Shown here in pieces: positions 1 to 5,784 of a DNA stretch of 6,135 bases. This stretch comes from an uncultured Clostridia bacterium (GTDB lineage: Bacteria; Bacillota; Clostridia; Oscillospirales; Oscillospiraceae): contig CAMDZY010000109.1 of NCBI GenBank assembly GCA_945910975.1, forward strand, positions 1 to 6,135. Reading direction: 5' to 3'. Both the position numbers and the translations under genes were made by a program. How positions within the stretch are numbered: position 1 is the first letter of the stretch; every line of letters begins with the position of its first letter. The notes under the pieces are model-generated. The model ran no database searches. It had not been told where the DNA came from and saw nothing but the letters and a program-made list of their open reading frames with translations.

Positions 1-52
1 GGTTCTAGTGTGCATTACGCACGTGCGGGTTCAAGTCCCGCCTCGCGCACCA
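1..52 (+). tRNA. tRNA-Leu (anticodon NAG, probably UAG), 3' portion only
   Basis: This is the 3' two-thirds of a class II tRNA; the 5' end and most of the anticodon lie outside the window. The T arm is clear: GCGGG at 25-29, loop TTCAAGT at 30-36, CCCGC at 37-41. The acceptor 3' strand CTCGCGC is at 42-48, the discriminator is A49, and CCA is encoded at 50-52. A long variable arm is visible, with GTGC (10-13) pairing with GCAC (19-22). The first bases fit G36, G37, U38 and the 3' side of the anticodon stem (TCTAG, 4-8). A long variable arm with discriminator A and G at 36 and 37 indicates leucine with an anticodon ending in AG. Serine would normally carry discriminator G, and tyrosine would have A at position 36. 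The exact first anticodon base is not visible. Confidence 0.92.
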
Positions 53-58
53 GCAAAT

Positions 59-94
59 AACAACCTTTGTCTACAAGGCAAAGGTTGTTTTTTT
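59..94 (+). terminator. Intrinsic terminator of the tRNA transcript
   Basis: The arms CAACCTTTG (61-69) and CAAAGGTTG (79-87) pair perfectly, with A59 and A60 extending the stem against T88 and T89. The loop is 9 nt, and a T run covers 88-94. It starts 7 bases after the tRNA CCA end, so it ends the tRNA transcript and separates it from cysK. The stretch from 95 to 190 holds no gene and no promoter or riboswitch that I recognise. No good -35/-10 pair is visible for cysK there, so its promoter is unassigned. Confidence 0.9.
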
Positions 95-171
95 ATAAAA
101 TCTGTCCTGCCGGCGCGGCGAATATGCAAGGCGGCGGCTCCATAAAATCATATGAAATCAGAGGTTCCCAA

Positions 172-180
172 GGGAAAGGA
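172..180 (+). promoter_or_regulatory. Ribosome binding site that fixes the cysK start at 191
   Basis: The purine-rich GGGAAAGGA run (172-180) lies 10 nt upstream of the ATG at 191. The upstream in-frame ATG at 152 is preceded by AT-rich sequence with no Shine-Dalgarno match. It would add 13 residues that do not resemble the start of cysteine synthases. The downstream start is therefore preferred. Confidence 0.75.
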
Positions 181-190
181 TGCGAACGAT

Positions 191-1135
191 ATGTCAAAAA
201 TTTACACATCAATCGAGCAACTTATTGGGCGAACGCCACTTTTGGAGCTGTGCCGCGTGGAGCAGCAGGAGCAGTTGCAGGCGAGAATTTTGGCAAAGCT
301 GGAATATCTCAATCCCGCCGGCTCCGTTAAGGACAGGGTGGCGAAAGCAATGCTGGATGATGCCGAGACGCGGGGCGCACTAAAGTTCGGTTCGACCATC
401 ATTGAGCCGACCTCCGGAAATACCGGCATCGGGCTGGCGGCAGTCGCGGCGGCGCGGGGTTATCGGATGATTGTGGTAATGCCGGAAACGATGTCCGTGG
501 AGCGGCGGCAGATTATGCACGCTTACGGCGCTGAAGTGGTGCTGACGGAGGGTGCAAAGGGCATGGCGGGCGCCATTGCCAAGGCGGAAGAACTGCAAAA
601 ACAAATCCCGAACAGCTTTCTTGCCGGACAGTTTACCAATCCGGCAAATCCGGCGGCGCATTTTGCAACGACCGGCCCGGAAATCTGGCAGGACACCGAC
701 GGGAAAGTGGATGTCTTTGTGGCCGGTGTTGGTACCGGCGGAACGATCAGCGGCACGGGTGCATATCTGAAGTCGAAAAATCCGGATATCCGCATTGTGG
801 CGGTCGAGCCGGAAACCTCGCCGGTGCTTTCCGGCGGCAAAGCCGGTGCGCACGGGCTTCAGGGCATCGGCGCGGGCTTTGTGCCGGAGGTTTTGAATCG
901 CGATATCTACGATGAGGTTCTTCCTGTGTCCGATGCGGATGCTTTCTCCGCCGCGCGGCAGTTGGGAAAATGCGAGGGCTTTTTGGTGGGAATTTCTTCC
1001 GGCGCGGCGCTCCATGCTGCCATCGTGCTGGCGCGGCGTCCGGAAAATCGGGGCAAAACGATCGTAGTGCTCCTGCCCGACACCGGCGACCGCTATTTGT
1101 CCACACCGCTCTTCGCAGTGGAGCCACAAAAATAA
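191..1135 (+). CDS. cysK: Cysteine synthase A (O-acetylserine sulfhydrylase)
   Basis: A 314-residue cytoplasmic PLP enzyme of fold type II. It converts O-acetyl-L-serine and sulfide to L-cysteine and acetate, the last step of cysteine synthesis. The length is normal for CysK (about 300-320). Landmarks in order: an N-terminal IGRTPLL segment (12-18); NPAGSVKDR (41-49) with the PLP Schiff-base lysine at K47; the substrate loop PTSGNTG (73-79); the phosphate-binding GTGGT (181-185); the HGLQGIGAGFVP region (221-232); GISSGAA (267-273), whose S270 should contact the pyridine nitrogen; and the C-terminal LLPDTGDRYLST (294-305). All catalytic elements are present, so it should be active. It stands alone between the tRNA terminator and a strong hairpin at 1150-1183, so it is probably monocistronic. 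No cysteine T-box or SAM riboswitch was recognised in its leader. A CysM-type or related beta-synthase activity cannot be excluded by motif alone, but CysK is the best call. Confidence 0.94.
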   Translation: MSKIYTSIEQLIGRTPLLELCRVEQQEQLQARILAKLEYLNPAGSVKDRVAKAMLDDAETRGALKFGSTIIEPTSGNTGIGLAAVAAARGYRMIVVMPETMSVERRQIMHAYGAEVVLTEGAKGMAGAIAKAEELQKQIPNSFLAGQFTNPANPAAHFATTGPEIWQDTDGKVDVFVAGVGTGGTISGTGAYLKSKNPDIRIVAVEPETSPVLSGGKAGAHGLQGIGAGFVPEVLNRDIYDEVLPVSDADAFSAARQLGKCEGFLVGISSGAALHAAIVLARRPENRGKTIVVLLPDTGDRYLSTPLFAVEPQK

Positions 1136-1149
1136 TTTGTGTAAAAAGT

Positions 1150-1203
1150 CCCCGCAAAAGGCAATTTCCTGCCTTTTGCGGGGATCTTGCGCTGCGGCTT
1201 TTT
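1150..1203 (+). terminator. Long perfect hairpin after cysK, probable terminator
   Basis: The 14-nt arms CCCCGCAAAAGGCA (1150-1163) and TGCCTTTTGCGGGG (1170-1183) pair without mismatch around a 6-nt loop, starting 14 bases after the cysK stop. On the plus strand the hairpin is not followed at once by a U tract; the nearest T run is at 1199-1203, beyond a GC-rich spacer. On the minus strand the stem is followed almost directly by ACTTTTTAC. It may therefore work in both directions, or better as a stop for leftward transcription. It is also likely to stabilise the 3' end of the cysK mRNA. Confidence 0.7.
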
Positions 1204-1204
1204 G

Positions 1205-1233
1205 TTGACATATGTTGCGGCACACCTTATAAT
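1205..1233 (+). promoter_or_regulatory. Perfect consensus sigma-A promoter upstream of the aminotransferase
   Basis: The -35 box TTGACA (1205-1210) and the -10 box TATAAT (1228-1233) match the housekeeping consensus at all 12 positions with the optimal 17-bp spacer. Transcription should start near 1240. The first gene downstream begins at 1477, so the leader would be about 237 nt, nearly all of it the structured element at 1248-1461. The promoter lies 21 bp after the cysK hairpin. Confidence 0.85.
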
Positions 1234-1247
1234 AATATAAATAATTC

Positions 1248-1461
1248 GGAGCTGTTAGAAAAGCCTCGCAGAGTTCGCCGCCATAGCGGCGAATCAAATT
1301 CAATCATTTTTTGCGGCGACATGCGCGTCACAAAAAATACCTTACAGGGCGCAAACGTGCGAACCAAGTGCCGCAGGCACTTGGCGAGTGCGCTGTAGCA
1401 CCCGGCAATGTTCTTCCGCGAGGAAGGACTCTGTTAAAAAACGGAGTTTTTTAACAGCCCC
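1248..1461 (+). repeat. Structured element with terminal inverted repeats (MITE-like or leader RNA)
   Basis: The ends are imperfect inverted repeats. GGAGCTGTTAGAAAA (1248-1262) matches the reverse complement of 1447-1461 at 13 of 15 positions, and one of the two differences still pairs as G-U in RNA. Between them are several hairpins: TTCGCCGC/GCGGCGAA (1274-1281/1286-1293); ATTTTTTG/CAAAAAAT (1306-1313/1331-1338); CCAAGTGCC/GGCACTTGG (1364-1372/1376-1384, loop GCA); GTGC/GCAC (1388-1391/1398-1401); TTCTTCC/GGAAGGA (1411-1417/1422-1428) capped by a GCGA tetraloop; and a 12-bp hairpin at 1431-1457. No credible ORF lies inside and no clear target-site duplication flanks it. It could be a small non-autonomous repeat inserted between promoter and gene, or a structured 5' leader or ncRNA. 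I did not recognise a known riboswitch class. Orientation is assigned from the adjacent promoter only. Confidence 0.6.
1428..1457 (+). terminator. Alternative terminator-like hairpins just before the aminotransferase RBS
   Basis: Two overlapping structures are possible. One is a 12-bp stem, CTGTTAAAAAAC (1431-1442) with GTTTTTTAACAG (1446-1457), loop GGA. The other is a shorter stem, ACTCTG (1428-1433) with CGGAGT (1442-1447), followed directly by TTTTT (1448-1452), which has the shape of an intrinsic terminator. They cannot form together. Either would sit 8 bases or more before the ribosome binding site at 1465-1470, so partial termination or translational effects are possible. The stems are AT-rich or short, so terminator strength is uncertain. 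Confidence 0.45.
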
Positions 1462-1476
1462 TTTGGAGGATTTTTT

Positions 1477-2661
1477 ATGCTGAATAAAACGATGTATCAC
1501 CTGGGTGCGGAGCGCTCCTGCATCCGGGAACTGTTTGAATATGGACTGCGGCAGGCGGCTGTGGTAGGTGCGGAGAATGTGTTTGACTACTCTCTGGGCA
1601 ATCCTTCCATTCCGGCACCTGCTGCGGTGAATCAGTCGATCGTGGACACATTGGCCACCGAAAATTCCCTTCAGGTGCATGGCTACACTCCGGCGGCAGG
1701 TTCCGCCGATGTAAGACAGGCGGTGGCGGAGGATTTGAACCGCCGCTTTGATGCCGGGATTCGACCGAGCAACCTGTTTTTCTGCTGCGGTGCAGCGCCG
1801 GGCTTGGTTTCCGTGCTGCGGGCGCTGTCTGTGCCGGAGGCAGAAATCATCGCCATTGCGCCGTATTTCCCGGAATATAAGCCGTTTGTGGAAAATGCGG
1901 GTTGCAAATTTGTGGCGGTTCCTGCGGACACGGACGGATTCCAAATTCGGTTTGACGCATTGGAGAATGCCATCAATGCCCACACGCAGGCTGTCATCAT
2001 CAATTCCCCGAACAATCCGTCGGGAACGGTCTACACGCTGCAAACACTGCAAAAGCTGGCGCAGCTGCTTTCTTGCGCCGGAGAAAAGTTTGGACATCCA
2101 ATCTACCTGATTGCCGACGAACCGTATCGCGAGCTTGTCTATGACGGCGTACAGGTTCCGTTTGTTCCCAATGTGTATGCCAACACAATCGTGTGCTACT
2201 CCTGGTCAAAGTCGCTCTCTTTGCCGGGCGAGCGAATCGGCTACGTCTGTGTGCCCGATCAGGCTGCCGACAGCAAAGACCTGTTTGCCGCCATCGCAGG
2301 CGCCGCAAGAATCTGCGGCCACGTATGCTCGCCGAGCCTGATGCAGCGTGTAGTTGCAAAATGTGTGACCTGTCCGCCGGATCTGGCGGCGTATGAAAAA
2401 AATCGCGCGCTTTTGTACAATTCCCTGACCGAAATGGGCTATTCCATGGCCAAGCCGGACGGCGCATTTTATCTGTTCATCAAGGCGCCAAACGGCGATG
2501 GCGATGCGTTCTCCGAGTTGGCGAAAAAGGACAATCTGCTGCTCGTTCCCGGCCGCGACTTTGGCTGTGCGGACTATTTCCGCATCTGCTATTGTGTGGA
2601 CTATGACATGATCGTGCGTAGCCTGCCGATTTTCAAAAAATTGTTGGCAGAGGTTTCGTAG
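1477..2661 (+). CDS. PLP-dependent aminotransferase, class I/II (AspC-like fold)
   Basis: A 394-residue cytoplasmic aminotransferase of PLP fold type I, expected to move an amino group between an amino acid and a 2-oxo acid. Visible landmarks: an N-terminal segment with SLGNPSIPAP (about 39-48), which contacts substrate in this family; HGYTPAAG (about 68-75); SPNNPSG (177-183) with the PLP-binding Asn at N180; ADEPYRELVYDG (213-224) with D214 and Y217; the catalytic lysine K245 in SWSKSLSLPGERIGY, with the phosphate-binding R253; and a C-terminal FRICY whose R369 should bind the substrate carboxylate. The start is supported by GGAGGA at 1465-1470, 6 nt before ATG. Length and motifs are complete. 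Substrate cannot be read from the sequence; aspartate, aromatic and alanine-type specificities all occur. It is transcribed from the promoter at 1205-1233 through the structured leader and ends tail to tail with the mocA-like gene. No functional link to its neighbours is evident. Confidence 0.9.
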   Translation: MLNKTMYHLGAERSCIRELFEYGLRQAAVVGAENVFDYSLGNPSIPAPAAVNQSIVDTLATENSLQVHGYTPAAGSADVRQAVAEDLNRRFDAGIRPSNLFFCCGAAPGLVSVLRALSVPEAEIIAIAPYFPEYKPFVENAGCKFVAVPADTDGFQIRFDALENAINAHTQAVIINSPNNPSGTVYTLQTLQKLAQLLSCAGEKFGHPIYLIADEPYRELVYDGVQVPFVPNVYANTIVCYSWSKSLSLPGERIGYVCVPDQAADSKDLFAAIAGAARICGHVCSPSLMQRVVAKCVTCPPDLAAYEKNRALLYNSLTEMGYSMAKPDGAFYLFIKAPNGDGDAFSELAKKDNLLLVPGRDFGCADYFRICYCVDYDMIVRSLPIFKKLLAEVS

Positions 2662-2672
2662 ACTGCGGCTCT

Positions 2673-3260
2673 CTATTTTTTGCATTGCTTTTCCATCGCC
2701 GCCAGCATTTCCGGCGTGTCGACGTCGGACAACTCCAGCTTCGGAATTTCCGCCAGCTTCAGGCAGGACGGATGGGCGCGGATGATTTGGTTCCCGCCGC
2801 TGTCACCTTGCAGCTGCATCAGTTCCGGGAAAAAACGCTTTGGGAAGATGCAGGGGTTGCCGCGTTTGCCGTTGTGAGAAGCGCCGACAATGTATTCCGG
2901 TGCGGCCAGCCAAGTCTGCACAATGTGGGTGATGCTGCCTTGCCGCAGCAACGGCTGATCTGCCACCAAATATAAGATGGCGTCACAATCCTGCATCGCC
3001 TGTGTACCCAACAAAATCGTGTGGCTGACGCCCCAATCGGGGTGCGCATTGTGCAGCGTTACAAAACCGGCTGCCTTTGCCAGCTGCGCAACCGTCGGGT
3101 ACTGCGTGACAACCGTAAGCCGAGAAAACAGCGCCTGCGGCACCGACTGCAATGTGCGGCTGATCAGCATCTCGCCATCGAGCATTGCAGTGAGCTTGTT
3201 GGCGGCAAATCTGGTGGCATTGCCGGACGCCATAATCAAACAGCCGATTTTTTTCTCCAT
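2673..3260 (-). CDS. mocA: MocA-like molybdenum cofactor cytidylyltransferase (NTP transferase family)
   Basis: A 195-residue protein of the MobA/MocA nucleotidyltransferase family. Known MocA joins CMP from CTP to molybdopterin-Mo, giving the cytosine dinucleotide cofactor used by xanthine dehydrogenase-family enzymes. Visible landmarks: an N-terminal nucleotide-binding signature LIMASGNATRFAANKL (8-23); DQP (101-103), the usual metal and nucleotide contact region; GNP (134-136), matching the G-x-P site of MocA proteins; GDSGG (152-156); and DVDTPE (179-184) near the C-terminus. The start at 3260 puts the signature at the usual distance from the N-terminus. Longer in-frame starts reaching 3404 would run through the promoter region and add a tail unlike the family. 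It is divergent from xdhA, which supports cofactor supply to that enzyme rather than a MobA role with guanine dinucleotide. A sugar or isoprenoid-type nucleotidyltransferase is less likely. The 3' end is 11 bp from the convergent aminotransferase, with no terminator between them. Confidence 0.8.
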   Translation of the reverse strand: MEKKIGCLIMASGNATRFAANKLTAMLDGEMLISRTLQSVPQALFSRLTVVTQYPTVAQLAKAAGFVTLHNAHPDWGVSHTILLGTQAMQDCDAILYLVADQPLLRQGSITHIVQTWLAAPEYIVGASHNGKRGNPCIFPKRFFPELMQLQGDSGGNQIIRAHPSCLKLAEIPKLELSDVDTPEMLAAMEKQCKK

Positions 3261-3268
3261 GTTGATAT

Positions 3269-3273
3269 CCCTA
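3269..3273 (-). promoter_or_regulatory. Ribosome binding site of the mocA-like gene
   Basis: Read on the minus strand, TAGGG lies 8 nt upstream of the ATG at 3260. It is a modest match but correctly placed. It supports this start over the longer in-frame alternatives, which lie upstream of the predicted minus-strand -10 box. Confidence 0.5.
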
Positions 3274-3318
3274 CTCTCATCTGGTGTGACGGCGCAAACG
3301 TCCGCGCCGGTCAAGCTT

Positions 3319-3347
3319 AGTATAGCCGCTTTTTTGAAAAAAAGCAA
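3319..3347 (-). promoter_or_regulatory. Putative promoter of the mocA-like gene
   Basis: On the minus strand, TATACT (3324 down to 3319) is a good -10 box. It is preceded, with a 17-bp spacer, by TTGCTT (3347 down to 3342), a weak -35 box matching TTG only. Transcription would start near 3312, giving a leader of about 50 nt. That leader contains a 6-bp GC hairpin (3290-3295 with 3304-3309). Confidence 0.55.
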
Positions 3348-3412
3348 TCTTTGAAAAAATGCGATATTCTGCGAATAATATAATGAAAGCACTTCCATTT
3401 TCAAAGCCCATA

Positions 3413-3421
3413 TGGTATACT
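3413..3421 (+). promoter_or_regulatory. Putative extended -10 promoter of xdhA
   Basis: TGG followed by TATACT (3416-3421) forms an extended -10 element. The sequence 17 bp upstream (TTCCAT, 3393-3398) is a poor -35 box, so the promoter may depend on the extended -10 or on an activator. The 8-bp palindrome CCATATGG (3408-3415) overlaps it and could be part of an operator. Transcription would start near 3428. An isolated TATAAT at 3379-3384 has no suitably spaced -35 box. Confidence 0.5.
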
Positions 3422-3469
3422 ATAACCAAATAAATCTGCGTTCGTGCAGGTAAGATTAACCAAAATGAC

Positions 3470-3475
3470 AGGAGG
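3470..3475 (+). promoter_or_regulatory. Ribosome binding site that fixes the xdhA start at 3486
   Basis: AGGAGG (3470-3475) stands 10 nt before the ATG at 3486. The in-frame ATG at 3444 lies upstream of this site, has no Shine-Dalgarno match, and would place the strong site inside the coding sequence. The start at 3486 gives the family-typical beginning MRQVGKSVPRVDAYDKATG. Confidence 0.85.
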
Positions 3476-3485
3476 TTTTTGCATT

Positions 3486-5771
3486 ATGCGCCAGGTTGGA
3501 AAAAGCGTGCCCAGAGTAGACGCCTACGACAAGGCCACCGGCAGAACCAAATATTGTGACGATCAGTGTCCCAAGGACACGCTGGTTGCCAAAATTAAGC
3601 ATTCCACCATTGCTCACGGCTTTGTGAAATCCATTGACACATCCAAGGCGGAAAAAATCGAGGGTGTTGTGAAAATCATCACCTGCTTCGACGTTCCGGA
3701 GTATTATTTCCCCACCGCCGGTCACCCCTGGTCAACCGACCCGCACCATCAGGACGTCGCCGACCGTCTGCTGCTCACCAAGCACGTCCGGTTCTACGGC
3801 GATGATGTCGCCTGCGTCATTGCAGAGGACGAAGTCGCTGCGGCACAGGCCGTGCGCGCCATCGAGGTGGAATATGAAGAGCTGCCGTTTGTCCTTGACG
3901 CACAAGAAGCCATGAAGGACGGCGCGCCCCAGCTCCACGAAAAATATCCCAATAACATCCTTGCACACACCACATTGGGCGTCGGCGATTACGACAAGGC
4001 GATTCAGGAGCCGGGTCTGCGCAAGGTCGAGGGCTGGTATTCCACGCCCACCGTGCAGCACTGCCATATTGAAAACCATATCTGCTATGCCTATGAGGAA
4101 AACGGCCGCATTGTGTGCGTTTCCTCCACGCAGATTCCGCACATCGTCCGCCGTGTCTGTGGACAGGCTCTGGGAATCCCCTGGGGCAAGGTTCGCATCA
4201 TTAAGCCCTATATTGGCGGCGGCTTTGGCGACAAGCAGGATGCGCTGTACGAGCCGCTTTGCTGCTATTTGACAACGCAGGTTGGCGGCAGACCCGTCAA
4301 AATTGACGTGGCACGTGAAGAAACCTTCGTCAACTGCCGCGTCCGCCACGGCATCCGCTCCCATATTGTTTCTTGGCTGCGCGAGGACGGCTCCTTTGCC
4401 GCCAGAAAAATTGAATGCTTCTCCGACCAGGGCGGTTACGCCTCCCACGGTCACGGCATCGTGGCCAAGGGCATGAACTGCTTCCATCAGATGTACCCCT
4501 GCGACAATGTGCAGGGCGACGCCTACACCGTTTTCACCAACAAACCTGCCGCCGGCGCAATGCGCGGTTACGGCATCCCGCAGGCCATGTGGGCGGTGGA
4601 GTGCCATACCGATGACATCTGCAAGGAATTGGGCTATGACCCCATGGAATTCCGCTTCAAGCACCTGATGCCCAAGGGCTTTAAGGACGGCTTCAGCAAG
4701 AACGAAAACTATGCCGATTCCTACCGCGATTGCCTGAGAAAGGGCATGGAGTACATCCACTGGGACGAAAAATTTGAAAAATACAAGAATCAGACCGGAC
4801 CCATCCGTCGCGGTATCGGCGTATCTGCATTCTGGTACAACACCGCCGTTTGGCCGATCAGTCTGGAAACCTCCTCTTGCCGGATGCTGATGAATCAGGA
4901 CGGCAGCGTACAGGTACAGCTGGGCGAAACAGAAATCGGTCAGGGCGCCGACACGGCATATGCGCAGATGACGGCCGAAATTTTGGGAATTGACTATAAA
5001 AATGTCCACGTTGTTTCCTGCCAGGACACCGACGTCACCCCGTTCGGCACCGGCGCGTATGCATCCCGCCAGACCTACACCGCAGGCTTCTCCATCCGGC
5101 AGACGGCGGAGCTTCTGAAAGAACGCGTCCTGCTCTACGCCAAGGAGGTCACCCGCCAGCCGGTGTATAATATGGATATCGAGGACGGAAACATTGTCCG
5201 CACAACAGACGGCCGCGTTTTGATGTCTTTGGGCGAACTGGCTACGGAAGCGCAGTACAATATGAAGCACTCCGAGAACTTCTCGGCAGAATCTACTTAC
5301 ACCATTGAAAACAACGCCTATTCCTTTGGCTGCTGCATCACCGAGGTCGAGGTGGATATCCCCATGTGCAAGGCCAGAATCCTGGATATTGTCAACGTCC
5401 ACGACTGCGGCACGGTGATCAACCCCGCACTGGCGGCCGGACAGGTTCACGGCGGTATGTCCATGGGCATCGGCTTTGGCCTGAGTGAAAAGCTGATGTT
5501 CGATCCCAAGACCGGCAAGCCGCTGAACAACAACCTCTTGGACTACAAGCTGTCCACCATCATGGATCACCCGCATCTGGAAGCGGAATTTGTGGAAAAT
5601 CCGGAGCCGACCTCTGCCTTTGGTACCAAGGCATTGGGCGAACCTCCTGCCTGCCCCGTGGCGCCGGCGATCCGCAACGCCATCCTCAATGCCACCGGCG
5701 CACAGGTCTACGACGCGCCCTGCCGCCCGGCAGAACTGTTTGAAGCCTTCAAACGGGCAGATTTGATTTGA
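3486..5771 (+). CDS. xdhA: Xanthine dehydrogenase, molybdopterin-binding subunit XdhA
   Basis: A 761-residue catalytic subunit of the xanthine oxidase family. These enzymes hydroxylate purines and related N-heterocycles at a Mo-pterin centre using water, passing electrons to FeS and FAD subunits. The first about 130 residues are the small hammerhead-type domain (VDAYDKATGRTKYCDD near the start); the rest is the large Mo-binding region. Motifs: GGGFGDKQD (244-252); MRGYGIPQ (359-366) with R360; EIGQGAD with GQG at 485-487; GTGAYASRQTY (521-531); and GEPP (718-721), where E719 is the expected catalytic base. Length matches separate-subunit enzymes such as E. coli XdhA (about 750), and from memory the sequence resembles that protein closely across its length. 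No in-frame stop, frameshift or missing key residue is visible. Xanthine or another purine is the likely substrate, but a nicotinate- or purine-specific hydroxylase cannot be excluded. No signal peptide; cytoplasmic. Confidence 0.92.
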   Translation: MRQVGKSVPRVDAYDKATGRTKYCDDQCPKDTLVAKIKHSTIAHGFVKSIDTSKAEKIEGVVKIITCFDVPEYYFPTAGHPWSTDPHHQDVADRLLLTKHVRFYGDDVACVIAEDEVAAAQAVRAIEVEYEELPFVLDAQEAMKDGAPQLHEKYPNNILAHTTLGVGDYDKAIQEPGLRKVEGWYSTPTVQHCHIENHICYAYEENGRIVCVSSTQIPHIVRRVCGQALGIPWGKVRIIKPYIGGGFGDKQDALYEPLCCYLTTQVGGRPVKIDVAREETFVNCRVRHGIRSHIVSWLREDGSFAARKIECFSDQGGYASHGHGIVAKGMNCFHQMYPCDNVQGDAYTVFTNKPAAGAMRGYGIPQAMWAVECHTDDICKELGYDPMEFRFKHLMPKGFKDGFSKNENYADSYRDCLRKGMEYIHWDEKFEKYKNQTGPIRRGIGVSAFWYNTAVWPISLETSSCRMLMNQDGSVQVQLGETEIGQGADTAYAQMTAEILGIDYKNVHVVSCQDTDVTPFGTGAYASRQTYTAGFSIRQTAELLKERVLLYAKEVTRQPVYNMDIEDGNIVRTTDGRVLMSLGELATEAQYNMKHSENFSAESTYTIENNAYSFGCCITEVEVDIPMCKARILDIVNVHDCGTVINPALAAGQVHGGMSMGIGFGLSEKLMFDPKTGKPLNNNLLDYKLSTIMDHPHLEAEFVENPEPTSAFGTKALGEPPACPVAPAIRNAILNATGAQVYDAPCRPAELFEAFKRADLI

Positions 5772-5784
5772 GGAGGAACACGTT

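Noticed and set aside
1..52. tRNA-Ser or tRNA-Tyr as alternatives with a long variable arm
   Set aside because: Discriminator A argues against serine, and G at the positions assigned to 36 and 37 argues against tyrosine. Leucine NAG fits both.
95..190. A cysteine T-box or SAM riboswitch in the cysK leader
   Set aside because: The gap from the tRNA terminator to the start codon is under 100 nt. No T-box sequence, specifier stem or terminator/antiterminator pair is visible.
380..1303. A 307-codon open frame on the minus strand opposite cysK and the intergenic region
   Set aside because: It runs through the cysK coding strand, the 1150-1183 hairpin and the perfect promoter. It shows no family features and is very rich in Arg and His, typical of a shadow frame.
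970..1398. A 142-codon plus-strand frame from within cysK into the structured element
   Set aside because: It overlaps the conserved 3' half of cysK in another frame, crosses the terminator and promoter, and has no supporting ribosome binding site.
1248..1461. CRISPR array or coding small peptide
   Set aside because: There are no regularly spaced direct repeats with unique spacers; the repeats are inverted. No short frame has a convincing ribosome binding site.
3422..3485. Molybdenum cofactor riboswitch before xdhA
   Set aside because: The predicted leader is only about 60 nt, with one small hairpin (3436-3449), too short for the known Moco aptamer.
3732..5576. A 614-codon open frame on the minus strand opposite xdhA
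   Set aside because: It lies wholly within xdhA, whose protein has all family motifs. It has no recognisable domain and looks like a by-product of GC-rich codon use.
3486..5771. Selenocysteine codon within the molybdenum hydroxylase
   Set aside because: No in-frame TGA occurs before the natural stop. Purine hydroxylases with selenium use a labile, non-encoded selenium.
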